Below, one piece after another: positions 16,960-26,370 of a DNA stretch of 38,391 nucleotides; the stretch's first letter is position 1; the number at the start of each line of letters is the position of its first letter. This DNA is from Thermoplasmata archaeon (GTDB lineage: Archaea > Thermoplasmatota > Thermoplasmata > Lutacidiplasmatales > UBA184), in NCBI GenBank assembly GCA_022750205.1, contig JAKIWD010000007.1, positions 1-38,391 on the forward strand, given 5' to 3'. The position numbers and the translations under genes were made by a program. The notes below the pieces were generated by a model. That model made no database searches. It was not told the DNA's origin and saw nothing but the letters and a program-made list of their open reading frames with translations.

Positions 16960-17634
16960 TCAGAAGGGGAACTTGGTGGCCGAGTACTCCGGCACGAGCG
17001 TGCTGGTGTCGAGGACCTCGGGAACCCCGCGGATCCGCCCGGTGACGAAGTCGAGTATCTGGCGCTTGCCTCCCGACTTCTCGGAGAATTCGAGCACGAC
17101 GAACACATCCCAGTCGCCGGTCAGCAGGTGAAGCTCCTTGACCTCGGGCAGCCCGAGGAGCACGTCGCGGATCCGGTCCAGGTCGCCGCCGCGGACCTTG
17201 ATGTACGTGAAGGCGCGCTGGCCGACCATGTCGGCCGGCATCATCTCGCACAACCGCTCGTCGGTGAACGCCTCGGGTCCTTCCAGGCGGCGCTCAGCGG
17301 CGCCGACGAGCACGGGGAAGGCGGTCACGTTCCGCAGCCGTTCGGAGACGATCCGCTCGATCCGGCCGATCTTCGCGACGTCCACGACGCGTAGGGTGTA
17401 ACCTCGCCGGGAGGCGCACTCCTCGGCCATCGCGACGCAACGGGCCTGGTCGTCGGAGAGAAAATGGGCCTCCTCGCCGGCCCGCGAGGCGTCCGGGTCG
17501 GCGTGCGGCGGGTTCCCGACGTCGGCCGCGGGGTTGCCGCTGGAAGCGGTGGGGGCGGCGGGGCGATAGAAGCTGGTGACGACCTTCTTGCTCTGGACGA
17601 AGAGCGTGAGCTCTTTGGCAGCGGTGTCGGACAT
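16960..17634 (-). CDS. Thioredoxin-fold domain fused to an Lrp/AsnC-type RAM domain
   Basis: The C-terminal third (about residues 139-224) is a clear Lrp/AsnC ligand-binding (RAM) domain: AFTYIKVRGGDLDRI, VKELHLLTGDWDVFVVLEF and a last strand with STLVPEY. The usual N-terminal DNA-binding HTH is missing. Instead residues 7-135 suggest a thioredoxin-like fold: strand LTLFVQ, a low-complexity insert (about 26-56), a helix with ARCVAMAEECASRRG, strand LRVVDVA, and FPVLV at the cis-Pro position, but no CxxC. Lrp RAM domains bind amino acids and oligomerise. A sensor or adaptor is more likely than a DNA-binding regulator. ATG 17634 follows a strong TATA-like box at leaderless spacing. Confidence 0.6.
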   Translation of the reverse strand: MSDTAAKELTLFVQSKKVVTSFYRPAAPTASSGNPAADVGNPPHADPDASRAGEEAHFLSDDQARCVAMAEECASRRGYTLRVVDVAKIGRIERIVSERLRNVTAFPVLVGAAERRLEGPEAFTDERLCEMMPADMVGQRAFTYIKVRGGDLDRIRDVLLGLPEVKELHLLTGDWDVFVVLEFSEKSGGKRQILDFVTGRIRGVPEVLDTSTLVPEYSATKFPF

Positions 17635-17660
17635 GAACGAGGCTCCGAAACGGGGGCCTT

Positions 17661-17668
17661 TATTTAAA
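17661..17668 (-). promoter_or_regulatory. TATA box for the thioredoxin/RAM fusion gene
   Basis: The minus strand reads tttaaata centred about 30 bp before ATG 17634 in otherwise GC-rich DNA. This is one of the clearest archaeal TATA boxes in the window and implies a leaderless mRNA. Confidence 0.6.
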
Positions 17669-17777
17669 CCGTGACCGGCGAACCGATCGGAAGCCGCCCC
17701 GGCCGCCCTATCGGGGGCCGGGGAGGCGGGAAGGAGTTGTACCTCGTGGAGCGGACGAGCCGCTCGCGCAACGGGGC

Positions 17778-18305
17778 CTAGTAGCGCTTGTAGGTGTCGG
17801 AGCGCTCGCGCCCTCCGCCGCCACCACCGCCACCGCCGCCGCCACCGCCGCCACCGCCGCCGCCACCGCCGTAGGAACGGCCGCCGCCGCCGTAGCCGCC
17901 GCCCTGGCGGTCACGGTAGCCGCCGCCGCCAAACGAGCGGCGCTCGGACTCGAACTCTTGCTGGCTCATGTCGAGCGTCGAGTTGACCTCGCCGATCGGC
18001 TGGTCGGACTTCGTCAGGTTGCCGTACCGGCCCACGTTCAAGCGCATGTGGCCGCGAACGAGGGAGACGTATCCGTTGTCGACCAGGATCACGTCGTCCT
18101 TGGCGATCGAACCGATCTGCTCGTTCCAGAGCGAAAGGGTGATCGTCGCCGTGTCATCGCCGATGACGGCCTCCGCTACCTTGCGGGGGTCGCCATACTT
18201 GCCCATGACCTCCTTGGCGTCGCCCACGCTGGTTACCTTCGCGTGGACGTTCACTTGCTTCGAGCTCGGTGTCAGGTCTCTCACTTTTGTCAGGGTCTTC
18301 TCCAT
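17778..18305 (-). CDS. Single-stranded DNA-binding protein with OB fold and poly-Gly tail
   Basis: Residues about 1-110 form one OB fold of the RPA/archaeal SSB type: KQVNVHAKVTSVGDAKEV, DTATITLSLWNEQ, DDVILVDNGYVSL and MRLNVGRYGNLTKS. A tail of about 60 residues is rich in Gly, Arg, Tyr and Ser and contains 20 Gly in a row before RERSDTYKRY. Such tails on SSBs and RNA-binding proteins recruit partners or drive condensation. The protein should bind single-stranded nucleic acid in replication, repair or transcription. ATG 18305 has an SD-like GAGGAAA 5 nt upstream. The promoter lies about 150 bp away, giving an unusually long leader. Confidence 0.82.
   Translation of the reverse strand: MEKTLTKVRDLTPSSKQVNVHAKVTSVGDAKEVMGKYGDPRKVAEAVIGDDTATITLSLWNEQIGSIAKDDVILVDNGYVSLVRGHMRLNVGRYGNLTKSDQPIGEVNSTLDMSQQEFESERRSFGGGGYRDRQGGGYGGGGRSYGGGGGGGGGGGGGGGGGGGGRERSDTYKRY
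17811..17870. repeat. GGN trinucleotide tract coding 20 glycines
   Basis: Sixty bases consist only of Gly codons (GGC/GGT/GGG on the minus strand) inside the SSB-like gene. Such tracts are prone to slippage, so the length may vary between strains or be misassembled. Confidence 0.8.
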
Positions 18306-18453
18306 GGGGTTTCCTCTCTCGCGTTTCGCGTTGTCGTTTCTGAATTGACCCGTGACCCAAGTCGGATGTAAGCTGCCGTCAAAAACGAGTCTGACGCCGG
18401 GCGCACACCGCGATGGGGTCTTGGTCTCTTCGAGGGGAGCGAATTAGGCCCGG

Positions 18454-18460
18454 TATTTAA
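18454..18460 (-). promoter_or_regulatory. TATA box upstream of the SSB-like gene
   Basis: The minus strand reads ttaaata about 150 bp before ATG 18305. If used, it predicts a leader of about 120 nt, in contrast to the leaderless genes nearby. The leader carries GAGGAAA just before the start codon. Confidence 0.45.
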
Positions 18461-18569
18461 GGGCTCGGAACGCCGCGTCGCGCCGTCCCTCGGCGCGGGG
18501 TGTGCGGACTTTCCGGTCGGGCGGCAGCCTTTTGGCGCACACGGCGTTGGCCGGTCGATTCCGGGGTCC

Positions 18570-19334
18570 GTGAGCCAGCGTTTCGACATCGGTGTACACT
18601 ACTTCCTGAAAGGGGAGTACGACCGCGCGGCGCGCGCGTTCCAGGACGTGCTCCTGGACGAGCCGCAGCACCCACGGGCCTGGTCGTACCTGGGCATCTG
18701 CACCGCGCACCTCGGTCGCGCGGCCGAGGCCGAACGGGCTCTAAGCAAGGCCCTGGAGCTCGCCCCCCAGAACGGCGAAGCGTGGTTCCACCTGGGCGTC
18801 GCCCGCTCCCTCCGATCCGAGTGGCCGGAGGCTGCGTCGGCCTACCGGCACGCGGTCGCCCTCGCTCCCGAGGACATGGTCGCCTGGCACCGCCTGGGCG
18901 TGGCGCTGGCCGAGTCCGGCGACGCGGACGCCGCCGGCGCGGCGTTCGAACGGGCGCTGGTCCTGTCGCGCGAGACGAGCACGGCGCCCCTGGAGGAGCC
19001 CGCGCGCTCGGGGCCGGACCGGGACCACTTGAGCGAGGTCGGCGAGAAGGAAGGCGCGCGGGAGGCCCAGAGCTGGATCGACCTCGCCCTCTCCCTCCTC
19101 AGCCTTGGGGAGGAGGAAGAAGCCATGGCCGCCTACGATCGCGCCTTCACGCTCGACCCGGACCGGGCCGGACGATCGCTGTTCCGCCCGATGCTCCGGC
19201 TCGTGACCGCGGCCGCGGGCAACCCGCTCGAGGACGAAGGGCCGGGGGATGAAGGCCCGACCCCTCCCCGGCGGCCCCCGCGTCGCACCCCCGAGCCGCC
19301 GCAAGAGCGGCCGCCGCGGCCCGAGGTCGGTTAG
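18570..19334 (+). CDS. Tetratricopeptide repeat protein
   Basis: The 254-residue protein contains about five TPR units, for example GVHYFLKGEYDRAARAFQ, YLGICTAHLGRAAEAERAL, HLGVARSLRSEWPEAAS, RLGVALAESGDADAAG and ALSLLSLGEEEEAMAAYD. It has no signal peptide, so it acts as a cytosolic scaffold for protein contacts. The last 45 residues are Pro/Arg-rich and look disordered. GTG 18570 opens the first repeat; a weak TATA-like site lies near 18528-18535. Its TAG overlaps the TAA of the convergent TrpRS gene by two bases in the shared four-base end TTAG. The partner is unknown. Confidence 0.75.
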   Translation: MSQRFDIGVHYFLKGEYDRAARAFQDVLLDEPQHPRAWSYLGICTAHLGRAAEAERALSKALELAPQNGEAWFHLGVARSLRSEWPEAASAYRHAVALAPEDMVAWHRLGVALAESGDADAAGAAFERALVLSRETSTAPLEEPARSGPDRDHLSEVGEKEGAREAQSWIDLALSLLSLGEEEEAMAAYDRAFTLDPDRAGRSLFRPMLRLVTAAAGNPLEDEGPGDEGPTPPRRPPRRTPEPPQERPPRPEVG

Positions 19335-20506
19335 CTCGGCGGGGCCGGGGTCGCCCCGGCGGTGGCCGGCGGCCGGTCGATGATGACCGACTCGGCCCAC
19401 TCCTTGGCCTTCTCCCGTCGTTCCTGGTGCTCGCCGAGGAACGTGTGCACCCGTCCGATCAGGTTCTCCTTGCAGTCGCCGCACAGCAGCGCGCCGGAGC
19501 GGCAGTCATCGGTGATCTGGCCAAACTCCTTGGCGTCGGGGGCGAACTTGGAGCGCCACGCGGCCCAGATCGAGCAGATCTCGGGCGTCGCACCGAGTCG
19601 ACGCTGCTCTTCGACGGTGGCCCGGCCGCCGGTGAACGCCTTGCGGATCTTCCGCTCGACCTCCTTCGGTGGGTCGTTGAGGAAGAGCGCATTGTCCGCG
19701 ACGTCGCCCGTCGTGGACATGACCCGGTCGACACCGAGCAACCCCGGTAACATCTGACTGTGGAGGAGCCCGGGCTTGGGGTACCCCAGGCCCTCGGCGA
19801 TGTCGCGGGTGACCCGGAAGTGCGGGTCCTGATCGATCCCGCACGGGATCAGGCATGGCACGGGGCGGCCCGTGACCCAGCTCGGGTAGAAGCTCGGCGC
19901 CGTCTGCAATGCGGTGTAGAAGATCAGCCCGATGTTGGTGCTCGGGGGAAAGCCGAATACCGCCTTGGCCGTCGAGTAGGTGATCTTCTTGGCCGCGTCG
20001 GCGGCGAGCGGGTACAGGGCGGCGATCGAGCGGGTATCGAAGAAGACGTGGGTCTTGTTCGGGTCGAACCCAACGGCCAAAAGGTCGTAGAGGTTCTCCA
20101 TCCCCCACCGGCGGGTCTCGGCCCGCGTGAGGTTCGGGCGGAACCAGAACTTCTCGTCGTCCGTGATCTGGATGTACATCGGTACGTCGAAGACGCGCTG
20201 GAGCCACGCGCACAGGTCGAACGGCACGAGGTGGGAGGTGTGGAGCGGCCCCGAGGGGCCCCGGCCCGAGTACAGGAAGAACGGGTTCCCCTGGGCGTAC
20301 TGGTCGAGTATCCCGCCGAGGTCGCGATGGGAGTAGTAGATCCCCCGCTCGAGCAACGGGTGGAGCGCGCCCTCCGCTTTGGCGCGGACGCGGTCGAGAA
20401 GCTCCGGGGTGAGCTCCTGGGTGCCGAACAGCTCGCGCAGGCGCGCGTAGTCGATCCGTCCCTTGACCTCGTAGGGCGTGACCACGAAGTCGGGGGGATC
20501 GGGCAT
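19331..20506 (-). CDS. trpS: Tryptophan--tRNA ligase
   Basis: This 391-residue class I synthetase charges tRNA-Trp. It is of the archaeal/eukaryotic type. The HIGH motif reads His89-Thr-Ser-His92 in GRGPSGPLHTSHL, preceded by the family's NPFFLYSGRGPS. Further family blocks are YIQITDDEKF and IPCGIDQDPHFRVTRDIA. The KMSKS loop reads RVMSTTGD (261-268), so Val262 replaces the first lysine, which is odd because that lysine stabilises the transition state. The following NALFLNDPP matches the family. ATG 20506 is 9 nt after the stop of a small zinc protein, so both form an operon. Confidence 0.93.
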   Translation of the reverse strand: MPDPPDFVVTPYEVKGRIDYARLRELFGTQELTPELLDRVRAKAEGALHPLLERGIYYSHRDLGGILDQYAQGNPFFLYSGRGPSGPLHTSHLVPFDLCAWLQRVFDVPMYIQITDDEKFWFRPNLTRAETRRWGMENLYDLLAVGFDPNKTHVFFDTRSIAALYPLAADAAKKITYSTAKAVFGFPPSTNIGLIFYTALQTAPSFYPSWVTGRPVPCLIPCGIDQDPHFRVTRDIAEGLGYPKPGLLHSQMLPGLLGVDRVMSTTGDVADNALFLNDPPKEVERKIRKAFTGGRATVEEQRRLGATPEICSIWAAWRSKFAPDAKEFGQITDDCRSGALLCGDCKENLIGRVHTFLGEHQERREKAKEWAESVIIDRPPATAGATPAPPS

Positions 20507-20515
20507 GTCCGCGCC

Positions 20516-20824
20516 CTAGCCTTCGGGGAAGGTGATCTTCGCCAGGATCTGCTCTCGTTCGGAGAGCGGGACCCCCGCCTCCGCCAGCGCCTCGGCCACG
20601 CACGACCGGCTGTGGTTGTGGAAGACGGTATTGCCGCACCCCGGGCAGGCCGCGTATCCCTGGATCAGGCGCCGCAGACCGTCCCGGCTCGCGGAAGAGT
20701 CCCTCCGGGCGAACCGGTCCACGAGGATCGCCGCCCCGCTCGCGCTTTCCAGGTTCGTCAGCGGGACCCGGACCGGTGTATTACACACCGGACACCGCGC
20801 GGGGGCCCGGCAGGAGCATCGCAT
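20516..20824 (-). CDS. Small Cys-rich zinc-binding protein upstream of trpS
   Basis: The 102-residue protein has Cys3, Cys5, Cys11-x2-Cys14 near the N-terminus and Cys60-x2-Cys63 plus Cys75 with His69/His71 in its middle, suggesting two zinc sites. A helix (CVAEALAEAGVPLSEREQIL) and ITFPEG end it. I do not recognise the family. ATG 20824 follows a TATA-like box at leaderless spacing, and the stop is 9 nt before trpS, so the two are co-expressed. A link to translation is suggested only by that context. Confidence 0.6.
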   Translation of the reverse strand: MRCSCRAPARCPVCNTPVRVPLTNLESASGAAILVDRFARRDSSASRDGLRRLIQGYAACPGCGNTVFHNHSRSCVAEALAEAGVPLSEREQILAKITFPEG

Positions 20825-20848
20825 GAACGCGGCCGGACGGGTGTCCGC

Positions 20849-20856
20849 GATAAAAG
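20849..20856 (-). promoter_or_regulatory. TATA box for the zinc protein–trpS operon
   Basis: The minus strand reads cttttatc centred 28 bp before ATG 20824. It is half of a compact divergent promoter with the box at 20874-20881. Confidence 0.5.
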
Positions 20857-20873
20857 CCCTCGCGGAAGCTCGG

Positions 20874-20881
20874 ATTTAAGC
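20874..20881 (+). promoter_or_regulatory. TATA box for the first winged-helix-like paralogue
   Basis: The sequence atttaagc is centred 27 bp before GTG 20904. Together with the opposite box at 20849-20856 it forms two divergent core promoters in 80 bp. Confidence 0.55.
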
Positions 20882-20903
20882 CCCGCCGCCCCTCTCGCCG
20901 AAT

Positions 20904-21245
20904 GTGAACTCCCCGACGCCGGAAGACCAGGCGTTCAACCTCCATGAGACGTTCCTGGAGATCCTGCGCCGCCTCAACCAGGCCGAGGAGGAGGGGATCG
21001 AGCTCTCCGGGATGGAGGAGCGCGAGATCCAGCGGACGATGTCCCGGCACTGGACGAGCTACGCCCGGGGGATCCCGTTGGACCGGGCCGTCGCGTTGCT
21101 GATGGAGAACGGGCTGGTCGGCAGCGTCGATGATCCGGCGTACTCCTGGGTCCGTTCGCGGACGATCGGCACGCGGTTCGTCATCACCGCGCTGGGCAAG
21201 GCCTACCTGCTCCGCCAGCTCGAAGAGACGGGGCGCATCCGGTAA
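20904..21245 (+). CDS. Winged-helix-like protein, paralogue 1 of a tandem pair
   Basis: The 113-residue protein starts with an amphipathic helix (LHETFLEILRRLNQAEE), then a second (EEREIQRTMSRHWTSYAR), a hydrophobic helix (LDRAVALLMENGLVGSV) and a wing-like beta segment with a final helix (FVITALGKAYLLRQLEE). That order is typical of small winged-helix proteins. The next gene encodes a paralogue with matching segments, e.g. LLMENGLV against LLLRNGLV and ITALGKAYL against ITADGKKFL. GTG 20904 fits a leaderless mRNA. The function is unknown; position beside S15 and GAN suggests a chromosomal or translation-related role. Confidence 0.6.
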   Translation: MNSPTPEDQAFNLHETFLEILRRLNQAEEEGIELSGMEEREIQRTMSRHWTSYARGIPLDRAVALLMENGLVGSVDDPAYSWVRSRTIGTRFVITALGKAYLLRQLEETGRIR

Positions 21246-21280
21246 AACCCGGCGACGAGGCCGTGCGCCGTTCGACTCCA

Positions 21281-21288
21281 TTTAAGTA
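21281..21288 (+). promoter_or_regulatory. TATA box for the second winged-helix-like paralogue
   Basis: The sequence tttaagta stands 27-34 bp before ATG 21315. The same tttaagta/gttaagta form occurs before the S15 gene, so the two promoters are near copies. Confidence 0.55.
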
Positions 21289-21314
21289 CCGGAGGCTTCC
21301 GTGTACTCGCCGCA

Positions 21315-21665
21315 ATGGCCACGCCGAGCGGCCCCCCGGCCAACGACCCGATCCGCGCGACCCTTTTGGCCATCCTCAAGCAGCTCAACCACGTCGAATC
21401 GATGCACGAGGGGAAGGCCAGCGACCAGGCGCTCGAGCTCACCGAGATCGAGCGGCAGCTGAGCGACTTCTGGGCCGTGGAGGAAGGCAAGGTCAAGATC
21501 GCCCTGGCGGTGGGCCTCCTGCTGCGCAACGGGCTGGTCGCCGCGCGCGCTCCCGGCGACTTTTCCTGGCAGCGGCAGCGCTCGGCCCGCCAGCTCTACC
21601 AGATCACGGCCGACGGCAAGAAGTTCCTCGTCGAAGTGCTCCGCACGAGCGACCGGATCAGCTGA
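21315..21665 (+). CDS. Winged-helix-like protein, paralogue 2 of a tandem pair
   Basis: The 116-residue product parallels the preceding gene along its length: helix IRATLLAILKQLNHVES, helix LTEIERQLSDFWAVEEG, hydrophobic IALAVGLLLRNGLVAA, a wing with Arg and Gln (SWQRQRSARQLYQI) and a last helix (GKKFLVEVLRTSD). The pair arose by tandem duplication and has diverged strongly, so they may form a heterodimer. The start is ATG 21315, after a TATA box at leaderless spacing. No enzymatic motif is visible. A DNA-binding role is inferred from fold resemblance. Confidence 0.6.
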   Translation: MATPSGPPANDPIRATLLAILKQLNHVESMHEGKASDQALELTEIERQLSDFWAVEEGKVKIALAVGLLLRNGLVAARAPGDFSWQRQRSARQLYQITADGKKFLVEVLRTSDRIS

Positions 21666-21707
21666 TTCCTCCGCGCGCTCCCCCGAGAATCCACCGCCGC
21701 GCCAAGC

Positions 21708-21715
21708 GTTAAGTA
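21708..21715 (+). promoter_or_regulatory. TATA box for the S15–GAN–gyrA operon
   Basis: The sequence gttaagta is centred 25 bp before GTG 21737, giving a leaderless mRNA for S15 and probably the whole downstream set. Confidence 0.55.
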
Positions 21716-21736
21716 CCGAACCGAGGTGGTCGCGCC

Positions 21737-22192
21737 GTGTCCCGCATCCACTCCGGTCGCAAGGGCCGTTCCGGCTCGCACCGGCCCTACCCCGCGACGG
21801 CGCCGCCGTGGGCGACGCTGAGCCGCGAGGAGGTCGTGGAGGAGGCGGTCAAGCTCGCCAAGAGCGGGCTGAGCGCCGCCCAGGTCGGGATCACGCTCCG
21901 CGACACCCAGGGCATCCCTTCCGTTCGGCTCGCCACGGGCCGGCGCCTGACGCCGCTCCTCGCCGATCACGGGATCAAGCCCGAGCTGCCCGAGGACATC
22001 CAAGCGCTGTTGAAGCGCGTCGTGCACCTCCAGCGCCATCTGGGGACCCACCCCCGCGACCTTTCGAATCAGCGCGGTCTATCGCTCATGGAGTCCCGGA
22101 TCCGCCGCCTGGCCCGTTACTACCGCCAGCAGAAGCTCCTTCCCGAGAACTGGAGCTACACCTCGGCGACGGCGGTGCTCCAGGTGGAGTGA
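21737..22192 (+). CDS. rps15: Small ribosomal subunit protein uS15
   Basis: The 151-residue protein matches archaeal/eukaryotic S15 (eukaryotic S13): it opens with MSRIHSGRKGRSGS, has the N-terminal extension specific to these lineages (SREEVVEEAVKLAKSGL, RDTQGIPSVR) and ends with the rRNA-binding core (SLMESRIRRLARYYRQQKLLP). It binds 16S rRNA in the central domain. The GTG start is leaderless. Its TGA overlaps the ATG of the GAN gene by one base, an association conserved in archaea. Confidence 0.96.
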   Translation: MSRIHSGRKGRSGSHRPYPATAPPWATLSREEVVEEAVKLAKSGLSAAQVGITLRDTQGIPSVRLATGRRLTPLLADHGIKPELPEDIQALLKRVVHLQRHLGTHPRDLSNQRGLSLMESRIRRLARYYRQQKLLPENWSYTSATAVLQVE

Positions 22193-23582
22193 TGCCTTCG
22201 GGCCCCGAACGCTTCGTCTCCGATCCGTCGTACACCACCGAATTCGCCAAGGCGCGCGAGCTCCTGCTCGGTCACCCCGGGCGCTGGCGCATCATCTACC
22301 ATTACGACGGGGACGGGATCGCGTCGGCCTCGTGCCTGGTCCGGGCGCTCCTCCGGTTGGGCTACAAGGTCCAGGCGACCCCCCTCGTCGGCGTGGAGCG
22401 CAGCCGCATGGTCGAGCTGCTGAGCACCCATCGGGGCCCCACGCTGGTGGTCGACACGGGGGCGAGCTGGCTCGATCTCTACCCGCCCCACCCGGCACCG
22501 GTGATCGTGCTGGACCATCACAAGTACCCCGGCGCCCCGACCCCCCCGTCGCTTCCGGCGCACGTCGCCCTCGTCAACCCGCTGGACTGGGGGGTCGACG
22601 GGATGGTCGACCTGTGTGCGGCGACGCTGAGCTGGCTCTACACCATCTTCCTCGACCCGAGGAACTGGGACAACGCCCCGTGGGGGCTGTCGGGCGCGAT
22701 CTCGGACCGCCAGCACCAGGAGGGGTTCAAAGGGCTCAACGCGACGCTCGTCAAGGAAGCGGTGGAGCGTTCGCTGCTCGTCGCGGCACCCGGTCCGCCC
22801 CTCTTCGGGCGGAACCTGGGGGAGGCGGTCACGCAGAGCGTCGACCCGTACCTGCGGGGCCTTTCGGGCCGGCCGGACGCGACGCGCGGGTTCCTCTCGA
22901 TGATGGGCCTCGACGCCGCCCGGCCGCTGAAGGACCTGACGAGCGGCGACATCCAGCGGCTCACGGCGGCGTTGCACGCGCGCCTGACGGCGCAGGGCAC
23001 CCGGCCGGAGTTCTGTGACATCCTGACGCACACCAGCTACACCGCCCCGTCCCTCGGCGTTTCCACGCTCGAACTGTCGACGCTGCAGAACGCCACCGGC
23101 CGCATCGGAGAGCCGGGCGTCGGGATCGCGCTGGCCCTCGGCGACCGCCGCGCGAGCGCGCGGGCGCACGAGGCCGAGGATCAGTGGCGGACGGGCGTGA
23201 TGGCCGGTCTCCGTCGCATCGAGGACGGCGGCGTCCAGTCTCTCAGCGCGATCCAATGGTTCGATAGTCCCGACACGACGCTCGCGGGTACCCAGGCCGG
23301 GCTCGCGATGAACTACCTCCTGGACCCACTGCGGCCGGTGTTCGCCGGCTCGCATCTGGAGCACGCAACGAAGGTCTCCGGTCGGGGCACCCTTCACCTC
23401 GTCGGCCAGGGCCTGGACCTGGCCATCGCCTGCCGCTCCGCCGCGGAGCGGGTCGGCGGCGAGGGCGGCGGTCACCGCGTGGCCGCCGGCGCGACGTTGC
23501 CGGCCGGAAAGTGGGACGACTTTCTCGCCGAGGCGAACCGACTTATCAGCGCACAGTTACCCGGGTCGGAGGCTCCCGGCGC

Positions 23583-23586
<4 letters not shown>
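22192..23586 (+). CDS. Archaeal RecJ-like DHH nuclease (GAN, GINS-associated nuclease)
   Basis: The 464-residue protein has DHH phosphoesterase motifs: [10 protein letters not shown] (Asp39, Asp41), [10 protein letters not shown], and the signature Asp108-His109-His110 in VLDHHKYPG. The C-terminal DHHA1-type region ends with [16 protein letters not shown]. In archaea this family is a 5'-3' single-strand exonuclease associated with GINS in the CMG replicative helicase, related to Cdc45. The neighbour S15 is its usual partner in archaeal genomes. ATG 22192 overlaps the S15 stop, and its own TGA overlaps the gyrA ATG (ATGA), so translation is coupled in both directions. Confidence 0.9.
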
Positions 23587-26190
<2,604 letters not shown>

Positions 26191-26216
<26 letters not shown>

Positions 26217-26370
26217 GCGCGTCCTGCGCTGCCCGCAGTGCGAGTCCACGCACCTGATCTTCGAGACGGCCGGGATCGTCGGCCAGGTCTACCATTGTCT
26301 GGACTGCGACTACGTCGGGTCGCTGGTCCTGGAGACCGAGGAGCCGTCGACCTCGAAGCCGTCGGAGTGA
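26191..26370 (+). CDS. 59-residue zinc-ribbon protein overlapping gyrA and folP
   Basis: A short frame starting at ATG 26191 encodes a basic N-terminus ([13 protein letters not shown]) and one zinc ribbon with Cys14-x2-Cys17 and Cys36-x2-Cys39 ([15 protein letters not shown]), like archaeal TFIIS/RPB9-type ribbons. It begins 26 nt inside the end of gyrA in another frame and ends 61 nt inside folP on the opposite strand. The Cys pattern, aromatic Tyr and the ATG in the operon direction argue that it is a real gene and not a chance frame. Its role is unknown; a nucleic-acid or polymerase contact is typical of such ribbons. Confidence 0.7.

Noticed and set aside
17811-17870. Regular CCG/CCA pattern as a CRISPR or tandem-repeat element
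   Set aside because: It is a run of Gly codons within the SSB-like gene, with no spacers or repeats of CRISPR length.
21248-21290. Possible tRNA end (gttcgactcc) before the second winged-helix gene
   Set aside because: The T-arm-like string has no matching stem, anticodon arm or acceptor; the same bases form the promoter of the next gene.
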